Below, piece by piece: positions 54,939 to 63,097 of a stretch of 64,000 nucleotides of DNA. Position numbers and translations under genes: made by a program. The stretch is from contig NZ_JACHFW010000002.1 of NCBI RefSeq assembly GCF_014202115.1, positions 62,001 through 126,000 of the forward strand, given 5' to 3'. Each line of letters opens with the position of its first letter. Positions within the stretch are counted from its first letter, which is position 1. The DNA is from Catenibacillus scindens (GTDB lineage Bacteria > Bacillota > Clostridia > Lachnospirales > Lachnospiraceae). The notes under the pieces are model-generated. The model did not search any database. It was not told where the DNA came from and saw nothing but the letters and a program-made list of their open reading frames with translations.

Positions 54939-56059
54939 TGTCTCTGATTATTGATATTGAAAAAACACTTGGAAATTTTTCTCTGGATGTGCATTTTAAG
55001 GCGGAAAATGAAGTTCTTGGACTTTTGGGCGCTTCCGGCAGCGGAAAGACCATGACGTTAAAATGTATTGCCGGCGTCATCACTCCGGACAGAGGGCATA
55101 TCGAGCTGGACAGCCAGGTTTTATTTGATTCGGAAAAAAAGATCAATCTCTCTCCGCAAAAGCGGAGAGTGGGGCTGTTATTTCAAAATTACGCCCTTTT
55201 TCCCAATATGACTGTCTGGCAAAATATTCGCACAGGGCTATTAAGAGACCATATGGGACGGGCTTCGGCTGACGCGGCTGTAAAAGATATTATAGAGAAG
55301 CTTCGGCTGACCGGTCTGGAAAAGCATAAACCGTGGCAGCTTTCCGGGGGACAGCAGCAGCGTACTGCTCTGGCCCGCATTCTCATATCAGCCCCTCAGA
55401 TCATCCTGCTGGATGAACCTCTGTCAGCTCTGGACAGTTGCCTTAGGTGGGAGGTGGAGACCCAGCTTTCTGATATTTTGGCGGAATATGGGAAAACAGT
55501 GATCTTAGTGTCCCATGACCGGGACGAGATCTATCGCCTGTGCAGCCGGGCCAGCGCCATGACCGGCGGATGCGCCGGCCAGCCGGTACCCGTGGAAGAG
55601 ATGTTTGAGCGGCCTTCCAGCATCTCCGAAGCCCTTCTTTCCGGCTGTAAAAATATTTCCCGGGCGCGCCGGCTTACATCCCGCACACTTTTGGCCCAGG
55701 ATTGGGGCACAGTCCTTAAAACGGACCGGGAAATCCCTGAAAATCTCTGCGGCGTAGGACTTCACGCCACAGATCTGTGCCCCTCTTGGTCCGGAAAAAA
55801 TGAAAATTCCATCCGCTGCCATATTGAAAAACGGATTTCTGATCCTCTTTATGATATTTACCTTCTCCGCCCTCAGAGCGGAGATTGGCCTGAAGGTGAA
55901 GATCACTTTAAAACCATCAGTAATCTGCCCCAGGCAGAAGATAGCGCATCTTCCAGGCTTCTGCGGATGGACTGCCCTAAAAACAGCTCTCAGCCTTTTT
56001 CCAAAGAGCAGGAGCTTACCGTTTCCATGCCCTGTCAAAAACTTATGTTTTTTACATGA
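54938..56059 (+). CDS. modC: Molybdate ABC transporter ATPase ModC
   Basis: The ATPase of the ModABC importer, 373 residues. Walker A is GASGSGKT, the signature is LSGGQQQRTALAR and Walker B is ILLDEPLSALD, followed by the HDRDE switch (VSHDRDE). The C-terminal part (about 230-370) resembles the TOBE/regulatory domain that senses molybdate in ModC. ATG 54938 is preferred because the upstream open frame lies inside modB. It ends 15 bases before the convergent SDR gene; no terminator fits between them. Confidence 0.92.
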   Translation: MSLIIDIEKTLGNFSLDVHFKAENEVLGLLGASGSGKTMTLKCIAGVITPDRGHIELDSQVLFDSEKKINLSPQKRRVGLLFQNYALFPNMTVWQNIRTGLLRDHMGRASADAAVKDIIEKLRLTGLEKHKPWQLSGGQQQRTALARILISAPQIILLDEPLSALDSCLRWEVETQLSDILAEYGKTVILVSHDRDEIYRLCSRASAMTGGCAGQPVPVEEMFERPSSISEALLSGCKNISRARRLTSRTLLAQDWGTVLKTDREIPENLCGVGLHATDLCPSWSGKNENSIRCHIEKRISDPLYDIYLLRPQSGDWPEGEDHFKTISNLPQAEDSASSRLLRMDCPKNSSQPFSKEQELTVSMPCQKLMFFT

Positions 56060-56074
56060 CGCTTATTCGCCCCA

Positions 56075-56851
56075 TTATATTCTGCGCAAACCTTCCCAGG
56101 CCACCATGAGAAGATCTCTTGGGATAAACTTGGCAACCAGACGGTGGAGGGTGCAGGCAATTCCCGGAGTTGACACACTAAACATTAGCTTCGCGTCTGC
56201 CATGGCCCATCGGGCGACACTGCGGCTGCGGGAGGCCAGAGGAAAATGGCGTACACCGGAGAAATTGTTCTCCCCTCTGGCCACAGGGATAAATTCAGTA
56301 TCTTTAATCCAGTAAGGGCAGACGGCAGTGACAAAGATTTTCTTTGGAAAAAGCTCGTAGTAAAGTGAGCGGCTGTAACTGAGCAGAAATGCCTTTGTGG
56401 CCGCATAGACGCCCAGGCCCCCCAGGGGCATAAAGGCCGCTGTGGAACAGATCTCAAGAATATGGCTTCCCCGCTCCATATAAGGGATCGTTACCTGGGT
56501 CATATCCATGGCCCCTTTACAGTTAAGCATCACCATGGCGTCCAGGGCCTCCCGGCCGATCTGGGCGTTGGCCCCCATTTTTCCAAAGCCGGCGCAGTTG
56601 ATCAGCCAGGCTACCCTTGGCCGGTGTTTTTCCAGAAGCTGGCTGTAATGGTCGATACCGCTTTCCTTTGACAGATCCAGGGATATGGATCGCAGCCGGG
56701 CCCGGCTTTTTTCGCTGGCGGCGATTTCATCCATTTTCTCTTTTCTTCTGGCGATCATCCAGATTTCATCCAGATCTTTTTCTTTTATCAGACGGTACAC
56801 AAATTCCCGGCCGAGGCCACTGGAAGCCCCGGTCACCACAGCAATTTTCAT
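56075..56851 (-). CDS. Short-chain dehydrogenase/reductase (SDR), copy 2
   Basis: A 258-residue SDR with VTGASSGLGREF, INCAGFGKMG and YAATKAF (the catalytic Tyr and Lys). It is clearly a paralogue of the SDR at 34400: both begin MKIAV and share the DEIWMIARR-like second block and the YAATKA-FLLSYS-like region. The substrate is unknown. It is convergent with modC. A ribosome site AGGAGGT precedes the ATG. Confidence 0.87.
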   Translation of the reverse strand: MKIAVVTGASSGLGREFVYRLIKEKDLDEIWMIARRKEKMDEIAASEKSRARLRSISLDLSKESGIDHYSQLLEKHRPRVAWLINCAGFGKMGANAQIGREALDAMVMLNCKGAMDMTQVTIPYMERGSHILEICSTAAFMPLGGLGVYAATKAFLLSYSRSLYYELFPKKIFVTAVCPYWIKDTEFIPVARGENNFSGVRHFPLASRSRSVARWAMADAKLMFSVSTPGIACTLHRLVAKFIPRDLLMVAWEGLRRI

Positions 56852-56940
56852 ATTCGGTTACCTCCTTAGCCAAATTTTGGATTATCATATATCTTACCAT
56901 TTTTATCGGCATGTGAACAGAGTGCTTGCCAAAATAAGTA

Positions 56941-56968
56941 TTGTATTTTGATTTGAAAGTGGTATAAT
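56941..56968 (+). promoter_or_regulatory. Promoter of tRNA-Val
   Basis: TTGTAT (56941-56946) and TATAAT (56963-56968) are 16 bases apart, ending about ten bases before the tRNA. Confidence 0.7.
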
Positions 56969-56977
56969 AACTGTTAT

Positions 56978-57051
56978 GGAAGCATAGCTCAGCCGGGATG
57001 AGCGTTCGCCTCACACGCGAGAGGTCATGGGTTCGAGCCCCATTGCTTCCA
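56978..57051 (+). tRNA. tRNA-Val (anticodon CAC)
   Basis: The acceptor stem is GGAAGCA/TGCTTCC. The anticodon loop CTCACAC gives anticodon CAC (codon GTG), and the T loop is TTCGAGC within an ATGGG/CCCAT stem. The discriminator base is A at 57051; CCA is not encoded. A T run follows immediately. Confidence 0.95.
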
Positions 57052-57109
57052 TTTTTTATTGGCATCGCCCCGCACAGCGCGGCATATCAAAAAGAAAGGG
57101 GAAATATCA

Positions 57110-57487
57110 TTGAAAAAACATATACTCTTTATCATTGGCTCTGTAATCTTCTGGGCCATCATTGTCTGCTTTGCCCCGGTGGCAGATTATCTGGCAGATA
57201 AAACATTAACGGAGTATACAGCAATCTATGCCTATTTGATCCTGCTATATGAAGCTGTAATCATCACCGCCATAAGCATTGCTATCTATACTTCCCGTGG
57301 AATGAGCGGAAAACATCTTCACATTTTCTATCTTGTGTCCATCGCTGTCTCTATTGCGGTTGTGGTTCTGTTCAAATTCAGCCGTTATACAACCTTTATT
57401 ATATTTATCGCTTTTTGTATGATCGTCAACTATTTTATTGGCATCTATCATCAGCTTAGACAGATACCGGTGGAAGATGAACAATAG
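57110..57487 (+). CDS. Small hydrophobic membrane protein of unknown function
   Basis: A 125-residue protein with four hydrophobic helices (about residues 5-25, 38-61, 73-91 and 96-116) and a short acidic tail. No family is recognised. TTG 57110 is chosen because AAAGGGGAAA lies just upstream; an in-frame ATG at 57059 lacks this. It lies just after tRNA-Val and before another unknown gene, perhaps in one unit with it. Confidence 0.65.
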   Translation: MKKHILFIIGSVIFWAIIVCFAPVADYLADKTLTEYTAIYAYLILLYEAVIITAISIAIYTSRGMSGKHLHIFYLVSIAVSIAVVVLFKFSRYTTFIIFIAFCMIVNYFIGIYHQLRQIPVEDEQ

Positions 57488-57496
57488 GGAGAGGCC

Positions 57497-57799
57497 ATGG
57501 TACTGGAAAAAAAACCTATGCTTTTAAAAAATCTGGCAGTTTACGGGACCAACGGTTCAAAATCGGGAATGCAGTACACTCTGAAAAAAGAAGGAGATAT
57601 GCTGGCGGCCTACACTTTTCCGGCGCCTTTTTCTTTCGCTTATACCGATGACCGGTATAAGACACGAGAAGAATTTCCATGGACAGAAGATGGCTATGAC
57701 GCTGCCATCGCCTGGATCAACGATCAGTATGAAAACCGGAAAGAAGAGTGGCTAAAGGCAGAAAAAGCCGGGATTTTAAAGGCAAAAACTCATATTTGA
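57497..57799 (+). CDS. Hypothetical protein (100 aa)
   Basis: A small soluble, charged protein with a compact pattern: LLKNLAVYGTNGSKSG, then AAYTFPAPFSFAYTDD, ending in a Lys/Glu-rich helix (ENRKEEWLKAEKAG). No family is recognised. GGGAGAGG precedes the ATG, nine bases after the upstream gene. It is convergent with rplY, separated by its terminator. Confidence 0.6.
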   Translation: MVLEKKPMLLKNLAVYGTNGSKSGMQYTLKKEGDMLAAYTFPAPFSFAYTDDRYKTREEFPWTEDGYDAAIAWINDQYENRKEEWLKAEKAGILKAKTHI

Positions 57800-57810
57800 C
57801 ATTAATTAAA

Positions 57811-57855
57811 AGAGGCTGTCCCATGAGTAATAAAAGTTCTCATGAGACAGCCTCT
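57811..57855. terminator. Terminator of rplY (minus strand)
   Basis: A 17-base stem, AGAGGCTGTCCCATGAG against CTCATGAGACAGCCTCT (one mismatch), is followed on the minus strand by TTTTAATT. It probably also ends the plus-strand unknown genes. Confidence 0.85.
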
Positions 57856-57877
57856 CTGTATATTTTTCGGAGCCGTT

Positions 57878-58471
57878 TTATGCTTCCGCAGAAGCTTCCC
57901 CTTCATCGCTCTCTGTTTCTGGAACAACATTGTGGACTTCTGTCACTGTAACAATAGTTGCCTCCGGGTCTGTGAGAAGATCCACTTTATCATTGGAAGC
58001 GATGTCCAGATCTTTAACCTTAATAGAATCACCGGTTTTCAGACTGCTGACATCAATTTCAATCTTTTCAACAAGGTCTGCCGGAAGAGCGCGGTAGGAA
58101 ATTTCTTCCAACTGTTGCTGAAGGACGCCGTTCTGCACCATTTCATGGTTGCGCAATATAATTTCTGCTACAGAATGTACTTTTTCGTCACTGACAAGTG
58201 CCTGAAAATCCATCTCAAGAATTTGATGTTTCATCGAATCATAATCAATCTCTTTGATCAGAACATCCATTGAGCTGCCATCAACATTCAACATAATCTG
58301 GCTGCCTTTGTTACTTGTTTTCAGAAGTTCCTGGGCATCTTTTACACCGATTTTTACAGGTATGGAGCCTTCGATTTTCTTTCCAAAAACATTGCCGGTG
58401 ACATAACCTTCCCGTCTAAGCTTTTTTGCCTTTGTGTTCATATCTCTTTTTTCAGCTTTTAAAGTATTCAT
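57878..58471 (-). CDS. rplY: 50S ribosomal protein L25 (CTC family)
   Basis: A 197-residue bL25 of the long, CTC-type form. The N-terminal 5S rRNA-binding part has KKLRREGYVTGNVFG, and the C-terminal beta domain has KVKDLDIASNDKVDLLTDPEATIVTV, split as KVKDLDI and LTDPEATIVTV. The last residues are acidic (ETESDEGEASAEA). AGGAAAAG precedes the ATG. CTC-type L25 is linked to stress response in Gram-positive bacteria. It is a single-gene unit. Confidence 0.94.
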   Translation of the reverse strand: MNTLKAEKRDMNTKAKKLRREGYVTGNVFGKKIEGSIPVKIGVKDAQELLKTSNKGSQIMLNVDGSSMDVLIKEIDYDSMKHQILEMDFQALVSDEKVHSVAEIILRNHEMVQNGVLQQQLEEISYRALPADLVEKIEIDVSSLKTGDSIKVKDLDIASNDKVDLLTDPEATIVTVTEVHNVVPETESDEGEASAEA

Positions 58472-58805
58472 TTATCTTTTCCTCCAATCACTGAGCTTTG
58501 CTTAGCGGCCTTCTATAATTCAGGTCTGTTAAGTACTCCTTCAAGTTACAGCTTTATTATAGTACCGTATTACAGAAAAGATTAACCAAAAATATATTTC
58601 ATTTTGGCCTGTTTTATTAAAATTATCACAAATAATGGCTAAAATGCCGATAATATCACAGAGGAAATGTAAAATCAATCGTATGTATCTTCCGAAAGCC
58701 TTGAATTCCCTGAAAAAAAACCTATAATATTTTTTAGGATTTTAATCTTTTTTTAATCTTAATGGGTTATATTTAACTCATAAAAAGAAAGAGAGGATAT
58801 AGATT
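58472..58805. other. Intergenic region between rplY and the PepSY lipoprotein gene
   Basis: This 334-base, A/T-rich stretch holds the plus-strand promoter at 58701-58728, and on the minus strand a TATAAT (58561-58556) without a good -35 box as a weak rplY promoter candidate. The direct repeat TTTAATCTT at 58741 and 58752 lies between the promoter and the lipoprotein gene. I see no gene in it. Confidence 0.65.
58701..58728 (+). promoter_or_regulatory. Promoter of the PepSY lipoprotein gene
   Basis: TTGAAT (58701-58706) and TATAAT (58723-58728) are 16 bases apart. TTTAATCTT occurs twice, 11 bases apart, just downstream (58741-58760), the spacing favoured by OmpR-type regulators. Confidence 0.6.
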
Positions 58806-59447
58806 ATGAAAAAGAAAAATTTATTATTAACAACTGTTACTGTAATAGGTATCCTGGCAGCCGTGGGATGTGGAAGTCCGGCACCATCTTCTTCAGAAGA
58901 CACAACGGCTCAGAGTACCGTAGCTCCCAATTATGAAACCAGCAAACAGACAAGCGTACCGGCATCTTCCGGTACCACATCCGGTACTGGGGTGACAGAG
59001 GAACAGGCCAAGGCAACCGCTTTAGCGGACGCCGGCGTTAATGAGGCCGATGTAACCCGCATCAGAGTCCGCAAAGACCGTGATGATGGACGAAATATTT
59101 ACGAAGTTGAATTTTATGTGGAGCGTGAAGAATATGACTATGACATTGACGCGGATTCAGGCCAGATTGTCAGCAAAGATTTTGATATTGACGATGATTT
59201 CCACAATAACTCAGGCAGCGCCACAACCCAAAACAGCGATGTGATCTCCGAAGATCAGGCCATTCAGATTGTCCTTGAGCGTGTAGAAGGGGCATCCGCC
59301 TCCGATGTGTGGATCAAACTGGACTATGACGATGGACGGACCTATTATGAAGGCGAAATCTATTATAACAACACGGAATATGAGTTTGAAATGGACGCTT
59401 ACACCGGTGAGATCCTGGAGTGGAGCGAAGAATCCTACCGCGGATAA
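58806..59447 (+). CDS. PepSY-domain lipoprotein
   Basis: A 213-residue surface lipoprotein. The signal peptide ends with the lipobox LAAVGC (residues about 17-22) and is followed by a Ser/Thr-rich linker (about 24-60). Two PepSY repeats follow (about 65-125 and 145-210), each with the pattern D-x-x-x-Y-E-V/G-E and a final D-x-x-(S/T)-G-x-I. PepSY domains are thought to inhibit peptidases or sense the envelope. The following response regulator and kinase may control it. Confidence 0.85.
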   Translation: MKKKNLLLTTVTVIGILAAVGCGSPAPSSSEDTTAQSTVAPNYETSKQTSVPASSGTTSGTGVTEEQAKATALADAGVNEADVTRIRVRKDRDDGRNIYEVEFYVEREEYDYDIDADSGQIVSKDFDIDDDFHNNSGSATTQNSDVISEDQAIQIVLERVEGASASDVWIKLDYDDGRTYYEGEIYYNNTEYEFEMDAYTGEILEWSEESYRG

Positions 59448-59470
59448 ATTAAAGACTGCCGGAAAGCGGC

Positions 59471-59512
59471 GCGGGCCAAAGGGATGGCAGCCCATCCTTA
59501 TGGCCTGCTTTT
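59471..59512 (+). terminator. Hairpin between the lipoprotein and response-regulator genes
   Basis: GCGGGCCA (59471-59478) pairs with TGGCCTGC (59501-59508), with inner GGGATGG/CCCATCC, followed by four T residues. It may only partly stop transcription into the two-component genes. Confidence 0.6.
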
Positions 59513-59547
59513 GCGGCTGACCGGAAATAGATAAGGAGGAAAAAAAG

Positions 59548-60225
59548 GTGCGTATTTTACTGGCAGAAGATCAAAGAGATTTAAACCGGCTGCTCACAAA
59601 GCGGCTGCGGGATGAAAAATATAGTGTAGACTCCTGTTTTAACGGTCAGGAAGCCCTGGACTATCTTGACGGAGCCCAGTATGACGCTGTAATCATGGAT
59701 ATTATGATGCCAAAGATGAGCGGCCTGGAGGCGCTAAAGATCATCCGTGCCAGAAAAAATTACGTGCCTGTTCTCCTTCTGACCGCAATGGACAGCATTG
59801 AGGACCGAGTCCGCGGGCTGGACGCTGGAGCCGACGATTATCTTGTAAAACCTTTTGCTTTTGAAGAACTTATGGCCCGTATCCGTGTCATGCTGCGCAA
59901 ACCGGTTGCCGTACAGACTAATGTTTATACCGTGGGGGATCTGGAAGTCCATGTGGACACAATGAAAGTCAAACGAGGCGGAAAGGATATCCCTCTTTCC
60001 GCCAAAGAATTTGCCCTCCTGCGCTATATGGTACAAAATGCTGGCATTGTCCTGTCCAGAGAACGGCTGGAACAGCATATATGGAACTATGATTACAGCG
60101 GCGGCTCCAATGTGATTGATGTGTATATCCGCTATCTCCGAAAAAAGATTGATGATGGGTTTGACAATAAGCTGATACACACCATTCGGGGCGCCGGGTA
60201 TGTTATAAAGGAAGGGGAATCCTGA
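59548..60225 (+). CDS. OmpR-family response regulator
   Basis: A 225-residue regulator. The receiver domain has the acidic pair Glu7-Asp8, phospho-acceptor Asp51 (VIMDIMMPKMSG) and the LVKPF lysine; the C-terminal winged helix (about 130-225) is of OmpR type (GSNVIDVYIRYLRKKI). The start is GTG 59548 behind AAGGAGG. It is followed one base later by its histidine kinase. Likely targets include the PepSY gene, but this is inference. Confidence 0.93.
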   Translation: MRILLAEDQRDLNRLLTKRLRDEKYSVDSCFNGQEALDYLDGAQYDAVIMDIMMPKMSGLEALKIIRARKNYVPVLLLTAMDSIEDRVRGLDAGADDYLVKPFAFEELMARIRVMLRKPVAVQTNVYTVGDLEVHVDTMKVKRGGKDIPLSAKEFALLRYMVQNAGIVLSRERLEQHIWNYDYSGGSNVIDVYIRYLRKKIDDGFDNKLIHTIRGAGYVIKEGES

Positions 60226-60226
60226 A

Positions 60227-61573
60227 TTGTCTCTGAAAACGAAGCTGACCCTTTTATACACGCTGCTTATGACCGCTGTGGTCTGCGGCATACTGATTCT
60301 GCTCTTTTTGCTTGGAAACCGGCAGATCATTTCTTCTGTCCAGAGCCGTCTGCGGGAGAGTGTGTACAGCGCCACAGAGGAGATCGAATGTGAGGATGGA
60401 CGGTTGGATTTTGATTCTGACCTCAGCGAGCTGAAATCCGGCGTTTATCTGTCCGTCTATGACAGCAGCGGCACCTATCTCTACGGCCAGGTTCCCAGGG
60501 ACTTTTCCAACACCGCCGTATTTGAGGACGGACGGGTACGAACAGTCGCAGAGGGCGGGGTTAGCTACAGTATTTTTGATGTTTATACATCCATTCCCGG
60601 CTATGGGGGAGTATATATCCGGGGGATCATCTCTGTCTCTGAAGTGGAAGAGGGCGTCCACGTTCTCCAGAACATGGCACTGATCTTTCTCCCGCTCCTT
60701 GTGGCTGTCACAGCTATCCTGGGCTATTTTATGACCAAAAGGACCCTGCGTCCTGTCAGCGTTATGACCGAAACGGTGACACAGATACGCCGGGACCGGG
60801 ATCTGTCCAAACGTATTGGCCTGGGCAAAGGAAATGATGAGATCTACCGCCTTGCCAGAACCTTTGATAATCTTTTAGATGAGATCGAAGAAGGGTTTAA
60901 GCGTGAACAGCAGTTCACCTCTGATGTTTCCCATGAGCTGAGAACACCTATATCCGCCATGATGCTTCAGTGCGAAACACTGCTGGCCGGCCAGTCTCTG
61001 GACAGGGATACACGGGAGGGAGTGGAATTTCTACACCAGAAAGTTTCCTACCTCTCATCTATGATCTCCCAGCTTCTCCTCTTATCCCGGGCGGATCAGG
61101 GGAGAGAGCAGATGGTCATGGAAGCTGTGAATTTAAGCGAACTTATGGAAATGATCCTCCTGGAGGGTACAGAAATGGCCCAGTCCAGGTATATCCAGGT
61201 AAAAGGGGATATTGTGCCGGATCTGTATGTATGGGGTGATGAGACTCTTTTGATCCGCATGGTCATGAATCTTATGGAAAATGCTGTTAAATATGGAAAA
61301 GACTATGGCCATATCTATATCCGGCTCTGGCAGGAGGAGAAAATGATCCATGGATCGGTGCAGGATGACGGCATCGGTATTTCAAAAGAGGATCTCCCCC
61401 ATATATGGGAGCGCTTCTATCAGGCGGACGCCTCCCGGAGCGCGGATACCAGTTCAGGTCTGGGACTGTCCATGGTGGCGTGGATCGTTGCGGCTCACAA
61501 AGGGCAGATCACCGCTCAAAGTACCCTTGGGGAAGGAACCTGCTTTTCCTTTGTCCTGCCCATAATGTATTGA
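60227..61573 (+). CDS. Sensor histidine kinase
   Basis: A 448-residue membrane kinase. Helix 1 (about residues 8-30) and helix 2 (about 146-165) flank an external sensor domain of about 110 residues. A HAMP linker, the HisKA motif FTSDVSHELRTP, the N box NLMENAVKYG, the G1 box DDGIGIS and the G2 box GLGLSMV follow. The start is TTG 60227 behind GGAAGGGGAA, one base after the regulator's stop. The signal is unknown. Confidence 0.93.
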   Translation: MSLKTKLTLLYTLLMTAVVCGILILLFLLGNRQIISSVQSRLRESVYSATEEIECEDGRLDFDSDLSELKSGVYLSVYDSSGTYLYGQVPRDFSNTAVFEDGRVRTVAEGGVSYSIFDVYTSIPGYGGVYIRGIISVSEVEEGVHVLQNMALIFLPLLVAVTAILGYFMTKRTLRPVSVMTETVTQIRRDRDLSKRIGLGKGNDEIYRLARTFDNLLDEIEEGFKREQQFTSDVSHELRTPISAMMLQCETLLAGQSLDRDTREGVEFLHQKVSYLSSMISQLLLLSRADQGREQMVMEAVNLSELMEMILLEGTEMAQSRYIQVKGDIVPDLYVWGDETLLIRMVMNLMENAVKYGKDYGHIYIRLWQEEKMIHGSVQDDGIGISKEDLPHIWERFYQADASRSADTSSGLGLSMVAWIVAAHKGQITAQSTLGEGTCFSFVLPIMY

Positions 61574-61707
61574 TTTTTTTCCATTAACCCATTATAATTT
61601 TCTTTAAACTTGCACTTATAACCAGCAGTGAAGTCCATCAGCCCGTACAAGCGGACATGTATGCTTTGGTCGCTGCCTGTGAAAATCAGAAGTTTAGGGG
61701 AATGAAC

Positions 61708-62037
61708 ATGAATGAAACCTATGACACTTTAACATTAATGGAACCTAACGCTTTGTGGGATATGATCCAAAGCCATGAGGGGGAACAGTTTTTTGCGGCC
61801 AAGGGACTGCCCTTTGTCTACGCCATCCGGGGCGGGGAAATGTTTGTTGACCGGCGGGAAAAAGCAAAATCCATTACCCGTTCTACGGTCTGGCGCGCCT
61901 ATGAAAAGATCTGCGGGGGGAAACGGGCAGGACAGCCAATCACCGGACCTAAAAAGCTGAATCTTTTTGACGCTCCCTATATCTGGGCTATACTGACCAC
62001 ATTATTCCCGGAATTCAAAAACACAGCTTCCGATTAA
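61708..62037 (+). CDS. Hypothetical protein (109 aa)
   Basis: A small soluble protein starting MNETYDTLTLMEPNALWD, with basic and aromatic residues spread along it and a final LNLFDAPYIWAILTTLF. No family is recognised. I use ATG 61708, which has AGGGGA seven bases upstream; ATG 61702 and an earlier ATG at 61657 are in frame. It has its own terminator (62050-62085) and lies after the kinase gene, without evidence of a shared transcript. Confidence 0.65.
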   Translation: MNETYDTLTLMEPNALWDMIQSHEGEQFFAAKGLPFVYAIRGGEMFVDRREKAKSITRSTVWRAYEKICGGKRAGQPITGPKKLNLFDAPYIWAILTTLFPEFKNTASD

Positions 62038-62049
62038 GGGGAGTTGCGG

Positions 62050-62085
62050 CCTCATCCAGATGGCAACATCTGGATGGGGTTTTTT
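62050..62085 (+). terminator. Terminator after the 109-residue gene
   Basis: CATCCAGATG (62053-62062) pairs with CATCTGGATG (62067-62076) around a GCAA loop, with further G-C pairs outside and six T residues. Confidence 0.9.
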
Positions 62086-62088
62086 ATA

Positions 62089-62116
62089 TTGACAAAAAAA
62101 AGAATTTGATTAAAAT
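62089..62116 (+). promoter_or_regulatory. Promoter of the split dehydratase-activase-like gene pair
   Basis: TTGACA (62089-62094) and TAAAAT (62111-62116) are 16 bases apart, directly after the preceding terminator. Confidence 0.7.
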
Positions 62117-62149
62117 AGTTTATCAGGCAACCCCAAGGAGAAGATAAAC

Positions 62150-63097
62150 ATGAATGAAACACAGATAAAAACCATCGGTATCCCCAGAGGATTGATGGCA
62201 TACCGCAACGGCCATTTGTGGAAAAAATTTTTTGAAAATCTTGGATTTAACTGTATTGTCAGCGGGCGGAGCAGCCGACAGCTCCTGGACGCGGGAATAG
62301 AAAGAGCAGCCGACGAGACATGCCTTCCTTTTAAGATCTATCTCGGCCATGTTATGGAACTTTTGGGAAAGTGCGATGTAATCTTTGTCCCAAGGATGGG
62401 AGGTTTTACTTCCCGTGAAAAAATGTGTACCCGCTATGAATCCCTGCCGGATCTTATTTATAATATTTTCAAAGATGAGCAGATCCGTATTTTATCCGTC
62501 AGTTATGATTGGGATACACCGGTAAAAGAAAGCGGCGTCTTTTTGGAGCTGGGTCAAAAGCTGGAGTGCAAACGTCGGGATGTGAAAAAAGCTTATGCCG
62601 CTGCAAAAAAATATCAGGAACAGATTTTAAAAGAGCGGGAGAAACGTCAGGAAGATCTTCTTAATGAAAGTCATATAAAAATCCTTATGGCCGGACATCC
62701 CTACGTCCTCCATGACGCCTATATGGGCCGGGAGCTGGAACGTATTTTTAAAAATCTGGGCGCATCTGTTCTTTTTACAGATTATGTCAGCAGGGAGGCG
62801 GCTGTGAAGCGCAGCTACCATTTTTCCCAAAACATGCCTTGGCTCATTAACCGGGAGATCACCGGCGGGATTTTGCTCAACCGCTCAAAAGTGGACGGCA
62901 TTGTTTTAGTCAGCGCCTATCCTTGCGGCCCTGACGCTCTTGTCAACGATATGCTGGTGCGCAAAATTAAAGATGTTCCTCTGCTCCAGCTTACCTTAGA
63001 TGCCCAAAACGGCACAGCCGGTCTTGAAACACGGATTGAGAGTTTTATGGATATTATACAATATCAGAAAGCAGGCGGTTATGGAAATCAACATTGA
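62150..63097 (+). CDS. DUF2229-type acyl-CoA dehydratase-activase-related protein
   Basis: A 315-residue protein of the DUF2229 (CoA enzyme activase-like) family. The opening TIGIPRGLMAYRNGHLWKKF and the later SRSSRQLLDAGIERAADETC-type segment (split here) match the DUF2229 part of the giant protein at 3062-7549 (IGMPRILSFWETAPFW and AVTSDTVCFPAKL). It therefore equals one module of that fusion as a free protein. Cysteines ETCLPF and YPCGPD may bind a cluster. The function is unknown. The gene overlaps the next by 17 bases. Confidence 0.8.
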   Translation: MNETQIKTIGIPRGLMAYRNGHLWKKFFENLGFNCIVSGRSSRQLLDAGIERAADETCLPFKIYLGHVMELLGKCDVIFVPRMGGFTSREKMCTRYESLPDLIYNIFKDEQIRILSVSYDWDTPVKESGVFLELGQKLECKRRDVKKAYAAAKKYQEQILKEREKRQEDLLNESHIKILMAGHPYVLHDAYMGRELERIFKNLGASVLFTDYVSREAAVKRSYHFSQNMPWLINREITGGILLNRSKVDGIVLVSAYPCGPDALVNDMLVRKIKDVPLLQLTLDAQNGTAGLETRIESFMDIIQYQKAGGYGNQH

